Shown here in pieces: positions 14,606-22,335 of a stretch of 64,000 nucleotides of DNA (within the stretch, counting starts at the first letter, position 1; each line of letters begins with the position of its first letter). The notes under the pieces are model-generated. The model ran no database searches. It saw only the letters and a list, made by a program, of their open reading frames with translations, and was not told the DNA's origin. The stretch is from Catenibacterium sp. co_0103 (GTDB lineage Bacteria > Bacillota_I > Bacilli_A > Erysipelotrichales > Coprobacillaceae): contig NZ_RCYB01000003.1 in assembly GCF_004168205.1 (NCBI RefSeq), positions 1 to 64,000 of the forward strand, read 5' to 3'. The position numbers and the translations under genes were made by a program.

Positions 14606-15199
14606 ATGAAGCGCAACGACCTGAACGCCATCATCACGGGCATCGTGCATCGCTACATCGAGGACGGCTGGGTCCTTGAGATGTGTAATTCGAGTTACAG
14701 CGATGTCGTGGGCGTGCATTTCCTCTCCCGTGGCCGCGAGCGCGTCGCGGTCGGCATCCGCCGCCCGGAGTTGAAGGAGGTGAGCGGTGACGCTCGATTT
14801 GCAAACTTGCGGGGGCTGGACTCGCGCATCCTGTTCGAGTGCCGCGCCCCGAAGGGGTCCTTCGATTGGGTCGAGCCGGGGAACGTCATCAGCGAGCGCG
14901 TGTTCTTCAAGGTCGATGGTGATTGGTACGTCGATGATGTCCGTGAGGCGGATGGAGCGAAGGCCAAGAGGCGCGAGAGGAGGAGGCGCGACTTCTACCG
15001 CAATTTCTCTCTCCGTTCGTTCCACCCCACCAAGGCGTTCCTCGACAAGTGGGTTCGCGGGATGTACGGATGGAAGAACGTCAAGCCCTCCGATGTCGTC
15101 ATAACGAGGGAGACTTGCGCAGAGGGGATTTATTACCGTGTGCGCAAGACCGTCGGCAAGGGGGACTGGTTCTCGGTCACGAGCTTTGGAAAGCGCTAG
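14606..15199 (+). CDS. Basic cassette protein of unknown function
   Basis: A 197-residue basic protein, unlike its acidic neighbours. It has an N-terminal region with NAIITGIVHRYIEDGWVLEM and a central Arg-rich stretch (AKRRERRRRDFYRNFSLRSF) that suggests nucleic-acid binding. AAGGAA lies 7 nt before the ATG, and the 5' leader closely resembles that of the DUF4375 gene. Terminator at 15210-15244. No family recognised. Confidence 0.65.
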   Translation: MKRNDLNAIITGIVHRYIEDGWVLEMCNSSYSDVVGVHFLSRGRERVAVGIRRPELKEVSGDARFANLRGLDSRILFECRAPKGSFDWVEPGNVISERVFFKVDGDWYVDDVREADGAKAKRRERRRRDFYRNFSLRSFHPTKAFLDKWVRGMYGWKNVKPSDVVITRETCAEGIYYRVRKTVGKGDWFSVTSFGKR

Positions 15200-15209
15200 G
15201 CGCGGCATG

Positions 15210-15244
15210 GGAGGGGCACCGGATGACCGGCGGCCCCTCCTTGG
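15210..15244 (+). terminator. GGAGGGGC/GCCCCTCC terminator
   Basis: An 8-bp stem with inner CCGG/CCGG pairing and only a short T tract. Confidence 0.6.
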
Positions 15245-15283
15245 CATGTGGCGGGTTCGCCGCGTGTAGAAGATATGGAGGTT

Positions 15284-15323
15284 ACTACATTCCAATTATA
15301 CTGGCATTGTAGTTTGCTATATT
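15284..15323 (+). promoter_or_regulatory. Promoter and dyad of the ssb-par operon
   Basis: ACTACA (15284-15289) and TGTAGT (15308-15313) flank 18 nt. The extended -10 is TG-C-TATATT (15315-15323), about 50 nt before the ssb start. It appears to drive the operon through mIHF. Confidence 0.55.
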
Positions 15324-15372
15324 AGTAGTGCCGAAAGGCAGGTAGTCATATCCGAGTAGATTGGATTCAGGC

Positions 15373-15777
15373 ATGGCAATCAACCGAGTCATCATCGAGG
15401 GCAACCTGACGCGCGACGTGGAGATGCGGGCCACCGCCAGCGGCCTCGCGGTCGCGGGGTTCACCGTCGCTGTCAACGAGAAGCGCAAGAACGCCGAGGG
15501 CGAGTACGTCGATGCCCCCGTGTTCGTCAAGTGCTCCCTGTTCGGCACCCGCGCCGAGAAGCTGTCCAAGTACCTCTTGAAGGGCACCAAGGTCACCATC
15601 GACGGCAAGCTGCGCTACTCGCAGTGGGTCAAGGACGATGAGAAGCGCCATGAGCTGAGCGTCATCGTGGACCAACTTGAGTTCAGCGGCGGCAAGCGCG
15701 AGCAGACCGGCGACGCTTCCGTGACTCCTGCCCCCGAATCTGAACTCGACCTCTATGACGAGGACATCCCGTTCTAG
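15373..15777 (+). CDS. ssb: Single-stranded DNA-binding protein
   Basis: A 134-residue OB-fold SSB. It has the N-terminal INRVIIEGNLTRDVEMRAT and FTVAVNEKRKN, the strand VFVKCSLFGTRAEKLSKYL, and the acidic C-terminal tip DEDIPF that recruits partner proteins. It coats incoming or replicating single strands. The start is the ATG at 15373; a TTG at 15361 is in frame but unlikely. It heads an operon with three small membrane proteins and a partition pair. SSB genes are typical of plasmid leading regions. Confidence 0.93.
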   Translation: MAINRVIIEGNLTRDVEMRATASGLAVAGFTVAVNEKRKNAEGEYVDAPVFVKCSLFGTRAEKLSKYLLKGTKVTIDGKLRYSQWVKDDEKRHELSVIVDQLEFSGGKREQTGDASVTPAPESELDLYDEDIPF

Positions 15778-15785
15778 GGTTCGAG

Positions 15786-15974
15786 ATGAGGCCGGTCCCG
15801 TTCGCAGTCGGCTGGGTTTTCCTGATGCTGGCGGTCATCCTCGCCGCCGCCAGCATCTCCCACGATTCCATGTATATCTTCGCGAGGAGGAAGATGACCC
15901 GCGCGAGGGTGCTGCAAATCGGCTTCCTGTTGCTTCTGGCCGTCATGTTCCTCATAGCATCGTTCTCAAATTGA
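15786..15974 (+). CDS. Small two-pass membrane protein
   Basis: A 62-residue protein, almost all in two hydrophobic helices (FAVGWVFLMLAVILAAASI and IGFLLLLAVMFLIASF) with a basic loop (ARRKMTRARV) between them. It starts 8 nt after the ssb stop, with AGGG just upstream. Unknown function; the first of three consecutive small membrane proteins. Confidence 0.6.
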   Translation: MRPVPFAVGWVFLMLAVILAAASISHDSMYIFARRKMTRARVLQIGFLLLLAVMFLIASFSN

Positions 15975-15986
15975 TGGAGGTGCCGG

Positions 15987-16214
15987 ATGGCAAGGTCGGA
16001 TAAGGTCGCGATGTGGGGCATGCGCTACGTGGTCCCGCTCATCTTCACCGTGGAGTTCATCGCCATAGCCGCCTTCGCATGGGCGCTGGGAGGTCCGCAA
16101 TGGGCTTTCGGTGCCGTGGTCGCGGTGGCGCTCATGCTTTTGTTCTCCTATGCGTTATGCCGCATGGCCGCAGTCTCAGACGGGTGCGGTCCCGACGATT
16201 CGGAAGGGAAGTGA
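15987..16214 (+). CDS. Small two-pass membrane protein
   Basis: A 75-residue protein with two helices (YVVPLIFTVEFIAIAAFAW and AFGAVVAVALMLLFSYALC) and a short acidic tail. GGAGG lies 6 nt before the ATG. Its stop overlaps the next start by 1 nt. No family recognised. Confidence 0.65.
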   Translation: MARSDKVAMWGMRYVVPLIFTVEFIAIAAFAWALGGPQWAFGAVVAVALMLLFSYALCRMAAVSDGCGPDDSEGK

Positions 16215-16477
16215 TGCCGATGGCCTCGAATGGGCTGCATCGGAAGCGCGACCACAAGGGCCGCAAGCCCATGTTATGGGAAGCGGAGCTGACCATCGCG
16301 GTCGCCTCCGCCGTGCTGATGGCGGCAATCATCGCCCTCGCTCTTGGCTGCTATATCGGCCTGAGCGTACCCGGCATGCTCGCGGTCACGTTCCTGTTCA
16401 CCGCGCTGCTCACCATCTATGCCGTGACGGTTCGCGCCCTTTGCTTGGAATACCGCAAGAGCGGCCTCGCGGATTAA
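16214..16477 (+). CDS. Small two-pass membrane protein
   Basis: An 87-residue protein. A basic N-terminus (HRKRDHKGRK) is followed by two membrane helices (LTIAVASAVLMAAIIALALG and SVPGMLAVTFLFTALLTIYA). It starts at the TGATG overlap with the preceding gene. With its two neighbours it forms a block of membrane proteins between ssb and parA, perhaps involved in entry or exclusion. Confidence 0.6.
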   Translation: MPMASNGLHRKRDHKGRKPMLWEAELTIAVASAVLMAAIIALALGCYIGLSVPGMLAVTFLFTALLTIYAVTVRALCLEYRKSGLAD

Positions 16478-16514
16478 GCAACTCATGAATCAAGACACGA
16501 AAGGACTGATGTAT

Positions 16515-17087
16515 ATGTTCACGATTCTGTTCCTCAACCAGAAGGGCGGTGTCGGCAAGACCACCCTCGCCGACGAGCTGGCGTTCGCGCTTGAGCGCCG
16601 AGGCTCCACGGTGGCGTTCGTCTCCACCGACCCGCAGGGCGGCTCCGTCCACGAGGTCTGCGATGACCCGGACTACGCCGAGTCCTGCGATTACCAGATT
16701 GTCGATACGGCTGGCGTTCTGAACGACGGCATGGGCGATTGGTGCCGCGCCGCCGATGTCATCCTCATCCCCATGCTCCCGAGCACGCGCGATGTGGAGC
16801 CGACCATGCGCACCTACCAAATCGCCAAGGACTCCGGTACGGACGCGACGATACGTCTCGTGGTCAACAACTTCTACGCGTTCGGCAAGCTCGACAAGCA
16901 GCTCGTGGAGTTCCTTGAGTCAGAGCAGGTTCCGGTCATCGCGAAGGTGCCCCGCGCGGTCGCGCTCTCGCAGGCCGCAGCCGAGGGCAAGTCGGTCGCG
17001 GAGCACAGCCCGCACAGCCACGTCATCCCGGCTCTTGAGGAGCTGGCAGATTCCATCATCAACGAGAAGGAGAAGAAGTATGTCTAA
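16515..17087 (+). CDS. parA: ParA-like partition ATPase
   Basis: A 190-residue deviant-Walker ATPase. QKGGVGKTTLADELA at the N-terminus is the ParA Walker A, followed by STDPQGGS and the Walker B region YQIVDTAG. It acts with a DNA-binding partner to segregate the element. The start is ATG 16515 (9 nt after AAAGGA); ATG 16509 is possible. It overlaps the next gene by 8 nt, which encodes an RHH protein suited as its centromere-binding partner. Confidence 0.88.
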   Translation: MFTILFLNQKGGVGKTTLADELAFALERRGSTVAFVSTDPQGGSVHEVCDDPDYAESCDYQIVDTAGVLNDGMGDWCRAADVILIPMLPSTRDVEPTMRTYQIAKDSGTDATIRLVVNNFYAFGKLDKQLVEFLESEQVPVIAKVPRAVALSQAAAEGKSVAEHSPHSHVIPALEELADSIINEKEKKYV

Positions 17088-17295
17088 CAACGGTAACGCC
17101 TTCATGGCCTCCGCGAAGAAGTCCAAGCGCCAGCAGGCCTCCATCCAGCACGCGCAGCCGGAGGTCGATGAGCTGGTGTGCATCAATGTCCGCATCCCGA
17201 AGTCCATGCACACGAGGCTCCAATATCACAAGGTGGAGACGGGTGAGAATATGACCGTCCTCATCAACCGCCTCCTCGAAGCCGAGTTCGCGTAG
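17080..17295 (+). CDS. Ribbon-helix-helix partition partner (ParB/ParG-like)
   Basis: A 71-residue protein with a basic disordered N-terminus (ASAKKSKRQQ) and a C-terminal ribbon-helix-helix fold. VCINVRIPKSMHTRL forms the strand and first helix, and NMTVLINRLLEAEF the second helix. GGAG lies 7 nt before the ATG, and the start overlaps the end of parA. Basic N-terminus plus RHH is the usual layout of small centromere-binding proteins, which also tend to repress their own operon. Confidence 0.78.
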   Translation: MSNNGNAFMASAKKSKRQQASIQHAQPEVDELVCINVRIPKSMHTRLQYHKVETGENMTVLINRLLEAEFA

Positions 17296-17305
17296 GCGGT
17301 GCGCG

Positions 17306-17590
17306 ATGGGAAAGCGAACCGGGGTATACAAGTACATCCATGCGCTCCCCCGCGATGCCTACGGGAACCGCTATCGCATCGGGGGCAAAATCCTCTCCCA
17401 GAAGTTCGGTCTGGGTACGGTCATCGGGGTCGCGCGTGGCGGCGATGGGCGCATCTGCGTCGTCTGCAACTTCCGCGCGGCCTACGGCGAGGCGGGCAAG
17501 TTTACCTCTAAGTGGCGCACGTGGCTCGTGCCCGCCGAGGAGGGCGTCGCGGTCGAGGTGAAGGAGGAGACGGATGTCGAAGCCCGATAA
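17306..17590 (+). CDS. Small unknown protein
   Basis: A 94-residue protein with an apparent small beta-barrel core (GKILSQKFGLGTVIGVARGG, then RICVVCNFRAAYGEAG) reminiscent of SH3- or CarD-like folds. The resemblance is loose. AGGCGG precedes the ATG. It overlaps the following gene by 17 nt. Part of the par operon. Confidence 0.5.
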   Translation: MGKRTGVYKYIHALPRDAYGNRYRIGGKILSQKFGLGTVIGVARGGDGRICVVCNFRAAYGEAGKFTSKWRTWLVPAEEGVAVEVKEETDVEAR

Positions 17591-17747
17591 GCCCATATTC
17601 AACCAACAGGGCGGACGCGGGAAGCTCTACGGCCCGACTCATGGGGCGACGTACATGGGCACGTACCAGATGCCCGACGGCAAGATGGACCGCCGCATGT
17701 TCAACTGCGCCACCAACGTGGTCGAGGTCAAGATGTGGACGGCATAG
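17574..17747 (+). CDS. 57-residue unknown protein
   Basis: A short reading frame with AAGGAGG 7 nt upstream, overlapping the preceding gene and ending directly before the next ATG (TAGATG). The peptide begins MSKPDKPIFNQQGGRGKLYG and contains GTYQMPDGKMDRRMFN. Tight packing between two genes supports it as real. Function unknown. Confidence 0.55.
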   Translation: MSKPDKPIFNQQGGRGKLYGPTHGATYMGTYQMPDGKMDRRMFNCATNVVEVKMWTA

Positions 17748-18005
17748 ATGAGAGGTAGCCTGAGTGCATCGGAGCGGCATGACCGCAAACGCGCCGAGCA
17801 CAAGCGTTACTACGCCCAGACTGCCTTCAAGTACGAGCGGCGAAAGTGGACGGAAGACGAGGATAAGTTGGTTCTCATCCAAAGGATTCCTGATAGAGAG
17901 CTTTCGCGAATCATCAAGCGCTCGATGAAGTCCATCTCGAACCGCCGCTGGCGATTGCGCAAGGCGGCATCTGAGAACAAGCAGACCGGCTTAGCCGGAG
18001 AGTGA
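17748..18005 (+). CDS. Myb/SANT-like DNA-binding protein
   Basis: An 85-residue basic protein. The motif KWTEDEDKLVLIQ followed by DRELSRIIKRSMKSISNRRW is a Myb/SANT-like tri-helical DNA-binding repeat (about residues 33-72). It starts immediately at the stop of the preceding gene and comes just before mIHF. Two small DNA-binding proteins in a row suggest an architectural or regulatory role at oriT or the operators. That role is inference. Confidence 0.65.
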   Translation: MRGSLSASERHDRKRAEHKRYYAQTAFKYERRKWTEDEDKLVLIQRIPDRELSRIIKRSMKSISNRRWRLRKAASENKQTGLAGE

Positions 18006-18016
18006 GGAGTATCAAG

Positions 18017-18334
18017 ATGGAGAACAACAACCTGCCCGAGATGACCGACGAGCAGCGCAAGGCCGCGCTTGAGCGTGCCGCAGAGGCTCGCCGCGAGCGC
18101 ACGGAGTTCAAGGGACTCGTGAAGACGGGGGAGATTTCCCTTGCCGACGCCCTTGCAGATGACCGCGCCAAGCGCATCCGCGTCCACGAGTTCCTGATGT
18201 GCATCCCCGGCATCGGCAAGGCGAAGGCCGATGACATCATGCGCAAGCTCGGCATCGCGGAGAACCGACGCGTGCAGGGTCTCGGTAGCCGACAGCGCGA
18301 GGGAATCGTCGAGTTGGTCGCGAAGTTGAAGTAG
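18017..18334 (+). CDS. Actinobacterial integration host factor (mIHF-type)
   Basis: A 105-residue protein with the full mIHF pattern. It has an N-terminal helix with MTDEQRKAALERAAEARRER, then EISLADALADD, and the helix-two-turn-helix core CIPGIGKAKADDIM and GIAENRRVQGLGSRQREGI. mIHF bends and compacts DNA and is restricted to Actinomycetota, which is the best taxonomic marker here. The start is the ATG at 18017 after GAGGAG. It could shape the neighbouring hairpin-rich oriT region. Confidence 0.88.
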   Translation: MENNNLPEMTDEQRKAALERAAEARRERTEFKGLVKTGEISLADALADDRAKRIRVHEFLMCIPGIGKAKADDIMRKLGIAENRRVQGLGSRQREGIVELVAKLK

Positions 18335-18344
18335 GAATATGGAG

Positions 18345-18365
18345 CCGCCCGTGTGGGCGGTTTCC
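18345..18365 (+). terminator. Weak terminator after mIHF
   Basis: A 6-bp CCGCCC/GGGCGG hairpin with loop GTGT and TTT after it. Confidence 0.5.
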
Positions 18366-18399
18366 CATATCAGCCGTCCGCGACGAAGGGAGACGCAAT

Positions 18400-18885
18400 A
18401 TGGACGAGCGCAAGAACAAGATGACCGACCAACGCTATCGCGAGATTCTTCCGATGGCCTATATGACCGCCGCCATCGAGAAGGGCCGTCAACCCAGACC
18501 CGTAGAAGTAGGTCTATGCGCAAGGGCAATCGTCGATGCCGAGGATGAGAACAACCTAGCCTATCGCGTGGCGATGGCGACCAAGATTCACTGCACCATC
18601 GTCGGCGTGAAGCGTGTCTCCACGAAGACCGGTTACGACAAATACGAAATCACCTACCGCACGTTCGGGAAGGACGAGGACGAGACGATTCCGTCTCCGC
18701 TCATCGGAGATTTCCGATACGGCAAGGTGACCGAATGGCTGTGGGCCAAGAAGAACGATGACGGTACGGACTACTGGCCCGGAAGGCGTGCTGTGCTTTA
18801 CAAGCACAACGACCCGCCCAAGGAGGGCGACATGTCGAGCGCGGGTTACCGCTGCTGCGTCTTCGCTGAAGCCCTCGACAAGTAA
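18400..18885 (+). CDS. Unknown protein adjacent to the putative oriT
   Basis: A 161-residue soluble protein. A helical N-terminus contains EILPMAYMTAAIEKGRQPRP and CARAIVDAEDENNLAYR. The middle looks beta-rich (IHCTIVGVKRVSTKTGYDKY), and the end has WLWAKKNDDGTDYWPGRRAV. AGGGAG precedes the ATG. It is the last gene before the gene-free hairpin region. No family recognised; a DNA-processing role is possible by position only. Confidence 0.6.
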   Translation: MDERKNKMTDQRYREILPMAYMTAAIEKGRQPRPVEVGLCARAIVDAEDENNLAYRVAMATKIHCTIVGVKRVSTKTGYDKYEITYRTFGKDEDETIPSPLIGDFRYGKVTEWLWAKKNDDGTDYWPGRRAVLYKHNDPPKEGDMSSAGYRCCVFAEALDK

Positions 18886-19118
18886 TTCTGATTATCACTT
18901 TCTGAGACACGCCGCTTCGCATTACTGCCCTTCGCAGATTCCGGTTCGCCGCCATCCAGAAAACGGCGCGACCGATTTTGAGAATCACACGATTGTCGGT
19001 TCGCGGAGTGGCGTTCTCATGCCGAGGCGTAGGGCATTCATCCGTTCGCGAGCGTCTGAAAATACATGACTGCCAAGTCGGGAAAAACCAAATTATCTGT
19101 CTGCGTTTCGCGAATTTG

Positions 19119-19150
19119 AGAAAGGTGGGGCGGCGGCACCCCACCTTTCT
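19119..19150. repeat. Common-loop hairpin 1
   Basis: AGAAAGGTGGGG (19119-19130) pairs perfectly with CCCCACCTTTCT (19139-19150) around loop CGGCGGCA (19131-19138). Confidence 0.9.
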
Positions 19151-19194
19151 GTCTCCCTCCGCAAGCTCCGGGAGACACCGCCTTCCCGGCCAGA

Positions 19195-19220
19195 AAATAG
19201 GGGCGGCGGCACCCCTATTT
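19195..19220. repeat. Common-loop hairpin 2
   Basis: AAATAGGGG (19195-19203) pairs perfectly with CCCCTATTT (19212-19220) around the identical loop CGGCGGCA (19204-19211). Outer arms GCCTTCCCGG/CCGGGAAGGC enclose it. Confidence 0.9.
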
Positions 19221-19472
19221 CCCGTCCGGGAAGGCTCTCGCACTGCTACAATAGCAGTGCTCACCGACCAAGGTCGCTCTTCGAGTTGCAAGATTTGGGA
19301 AGTGTATATACAATCGCGGTAAAACCGCACTTGTATATCCCCTTCCATCTTGCTTTTGGGCGGCTTTAGGAGCCTACCAAAAGGGTTTCCTCAATCGGTT
19401 GTCAGGTACCTAATAATAGATACCATTCCACTGATTTTCGTTTAAGCGAAAAGGCGGCTTTTCGCAGTTTTG

Positions 19473-19494
19473 GAAACGGCGGCGGCACCGTTTC
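19473..19494. repeat. Common-loop hairpin 3
   Basis: GAAACGG (19473-19479) pairs perfectly with CCGTTTC (19488-19494) around the identical loop CGGCGGCA (19480-19487). It lies 41 nt before the mobC-like start codon. Confidence 0.9.
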
Positions 19495-19535
19495 TTATTT
19501 GGTTAATCATTGCTATGAGGGAGGTGTAATCACAA

Positions 19536-19940
19536 GTGGGGAAAAAAGAAAAGTACATTCTCGTTCGTGTGACAGAGAAGGAACGGAATATCCTGAAACG
19601 CAAAGCCAAGAAAGTCGGCCTCACCGTTTCCGATTTCGTGCGCAGCTCGCTCATCCACTCGGACAACCTGACCATCAACGTCATCGACACCTCGGTTCTC
19701 AGCAAGACGCTCTTCGAGTTGCACAAACACGGCGTGAACCTGAACCAGCTCATGAAGTTCTGCAACACTTACGGACTCGATGCGTTCAACGAGAGCCATG
19801 TCATCCCGACCCTTGAGAACGAGCGAACCGTGTTCTTGCAAACGAAAGCGGCGCTCTTATCTCTTGAGGAAGAGGCACGGAGAGGAAACGTCATGGTCAA
19901 TTTGGAGTTGAGTGACGATATGGAAGAGGAGGATTCCTGA
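19536..19940 (+). CDS. MobC-like relaxosome protein (RHH)
   Basis: A 134-residue protein with an N-terminal ribbon-helix-helix (YILVRVTEKERNILKRKAKK, then LTVSDFVRSSLI) and the helical region TLFELHKHGVNLNQLMKFCN typical of MobC-type mobilisation proteins. These bind oriT and help the relaxase melt the nick site. It starts at GTG 19536 with GGGAGGT upstream. Its stop overlaps the next start by 1 nt. It lies directly after the hairpin region, which supports that region as oriT. Confidence 0.8.
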   Translation: MGKKEKYILVRVTEKERNILKRKAKKVGLTVSDFVRSSLIHSDNLTINVIDTSVLSKTLFELHKHGVNLNQLMKFCNTYGLDAFNESHVIPTLENERTVFLQTKAALLSLEEEARRGNVMVNLELSDDMEEEDS

Positions 19941-20152
19941 TGCTCACCATCCAACCGAAGGACGATTCGTTCTGCACCGTCAAATGCAAAGCCAAGCACA
20001 ACAGGAAACGTCATGCGGTGGAGTGGTGGTACGAGTGCTCCAAGTGCGGCCATACATTTGCCTATGGCTTCAACTTGGATGAGCGCCGCGTGCTCGCCGG
20101 GTTACCGGCGAAGTGCCCGCACTGCGAACGTAAGGTCCTATATTGGATGTAA
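19940..20152 (+). CDS. Small zinc-ribbon protein
   Basis: A 70-residue protein with Cys pairs CTVKC, CSKC and CPHC in an arrangement suggesting two metal sites. WWYECSKCGHTFAYGF is the central ribbon. It starts at the stop of the MobC-like gene (TGATG), so it is probably co-translated. It may be an accessory relaxosome protein. No family recognised. Confidence 0.6.
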   Translation: MLTIQPKDDSFCTVKCKAKHNRKRHAVEWWYECSKCGHTFAYGFNLDERRVLAGLPAKCPHCERKVLYWM

Positions 20153-20181
20153 GGAAATCAAGGACAGAAAGGACAACTGAC

Positions 20182-22321
20182 ATGGATTCCCAAATCGAGC
20201 TTTACCCGCACAACCAGACGGCCTATGACAAGCTCTGCAAAATGCTTGAGGTGAGCGACCGCGCCTGCGTGGTGCAGCCCACCGGCACCGGCAAGTTTGT
20301 CATCATCGCCAAACTTGTGCAGGACAATCCGAAGATGCGATTCCTCCTGCTCGGCACCAACGAGTACATGTTCGCCGACCAGATGGCGAACCTTGCTGAC
20401 TTCGCGCCCGGATTCGGTCGCGGCAAGGAACGAGGTTGCCGCCCCGAAATGTGATGTGATAATCGCCGACGAGTTCCACCATTGCGGAGCGCCCGAGTGG
20501 GGCAAGGGCGTGCAATACGTTATTGAAAGCAATCCCGAAGCGAAGGTCATCGGCTTCACCGCCACACCCATTCGCTACTCGGACAACGGGCGCAACATGG
20601 CAGACGAGATGTTCGAGGGCAATGTGGCGAGCAGTATGGAGCTTGAGGAGGCGTGGCTTCGCGGTATCCTGCCTATCCCAAAGTACATCATCGCCCTTTA
20701 CGATGCGCCGAAAGAACTTGGCGAGTTGAAGGTCTCCATCGACAAGGTACACGAAAAGAAGAAACATTCCAAGTTCGTCAAGAAATACGAGGAGCTGCGC
20801 CGCTCGCTCCAAGATGCGGATGGCATCGACCGCATCATCGCTAAGCATCTTAAAAAGCGTGATGGTAAGGTCATCGTCTTCTGCCCGCGTGAAGCAAAGC
20901 TGAACGAGTTCATGCTTCTCTCTCATAAGTGGTTCGGTGAAGTGAACGATGAAATCCATGTTTATAAGACAACAAGTAAAGACCCTTACGCTTCCCTATC
21001 GTTCAAGAACTTCAAGGCGGATGACAGTAGTGCGTTGAAGGTACTGTACTGCATCAACCAACTCAACGAAGCGGTTCATGTCAAAGGAATCGACGCGATT
21101 GTGATGGTTCGCCCTACGAAATCCCCGGTCATCTTCCATCAACAGCTTGGTCGCGCCCTCTCTTCTGGCGGGAATCAGGCCCCGGTTGTGTTCGACCTGT
21201 GCAACAACTTTGGGTTGCTTGGTGGTATCTCTGTGACGCGCGAGCGGATGCGGCGGGCATACAAGAGTCTGACTGACAAGAAAGTAAATCCACTTTACAC
21301 GCCACGCGACTTCAAGGTCATTGATGCAGTCAAGGACTCCCGTAGTTTAGCGAAGGAATTACAACAAGCTCTGCATCCACAAGTAGATGCTGACGAGAGG
21401 ATTTCCATTCTCGAACAAGCCGTTGCGGTGGGAGCGGTAGAAACGGATGAGCGTGGCTATACTTATACTTCGCATGGAAACGACCTCAAAAACATAAAAG
21501 AGTCCCTTAGAAGGCTTTGGAGGGAAGGGAAACTCACAAAAGAACAAGAGCAGCGTTTAGTCAATCTTGGCTTCGAGATGATTCCCATGACTAAAAGAAG
21601 CGTTGTTTGCTATGAAACAGGTGAGCTGTTTGAATCCGTAGCCGATGCCGCCCGCGCCATCGGTGTTCACAAACGTGCAATTTCCATCTCCATCGAGAAT
21701 CATACAGCATCAGGTGGCTACCACTGGTATTACGAAACTGACGAGCGTCCAACACCGGATAGCTTCAAGAGAGTTAAAGACCGCAAAGCCGTAGTATGTG
21801 TCGAGACAGGCGAGGTCTTTGACAGCACCGGCGTTGCTGCATATGAGATGGGATTGACCATTAGTGGCGTTAGTAAATCTGCAAGGTCTGGACAAGCAAC
21901 GAAAGGTTTTCATTTTCACTATATAGATGATTCATCCATGTCAATAAGACCCAGCAGAACAATTCCGGTCATATGCGTGGAGACTGGGAAGAAATACGAC
22001 AGTATAACCGATGCTGCCATAGACATCGGTCAGAAAAAACCCAGCAATATCATTGTGGCTCTCAAGTCTGGCGGAAGAGCAGGTGGTTATCATTGGCGGT
22101 TCGCAGATGTTGAGAAACCTGTTCCTCCGTTCAAGAAAGAAAGGTGGCGTGCCGTCATGTGTTGCGAGACCGGGGAAATATTTAGGTCTGCGTGTGCCGC
22201 TGCGCGGAGCATGGGGTTTTCAGCAAGTGCCGTCTGGAGCGCATTAAAGCGTGGTGGAACCTCGGGCGGTTATCACTGGAAATATGTCGATAGCGGTGAT
22301 GCCGATGAAACAACGGCCTAA
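20182..22321 (+). pseudogene. Frameshifted SF2 helicase with four NUMOD-type DNA-binding repeats
   Basis: The frame from ATG 20182 gives the helicase N-terminus with motif I QPTGTGKFVII, then stops at 20454. A second frame, open from 20297, continues from about 20420 with motif II IADEFHHC, GFTATPIRYSD, and the C-terminal RecA-like domain (IFHQQLGRALSSGG). Residues expected between motifs Ia and II appear to be missing, so an internal deletion probably caused the shift. The last 300 residues hold four NUMOD1-like repeats beginning near VVCYETGELF, VVCVETGEVF, VICVETGKKY and VMCCETGEIF, each ending in G(Y/F)H(W/F). The fusion is unusual. The second half is more AT-rich than neighbours. Confidence 0.75.
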
Positions 22322-22335
22322 ACGGAGGTAGAGCC

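Larger units (their letters stand above)
18889..19535. other. Putative oriT: gene-free, hairpin-rich region
   Basis: About 650 bp without a credible gene, directly upstream of the MobC-like and relaxase genes. Visible structures are three hairpins with the same loop (see separate entries), GCACTGCTA/TAGCAGTGC (19240-19260), arms GCCTTCCCGG and CCGGGAAGGC enclosing hairpin 2, and a nested arm pair TATACAA/TTGTATA around GCGGT-AAA-ACCGC (about 19308-19338). Further ones are CTTTTGG/CCAAAAG (about 19353-19384) and GCGAAAAG-GCGG-CTTTTCGC (19446-19465). The first 200 bp contain several scattered GGTTCGC or CGTTCGC motifs. Confidence 0.6.
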
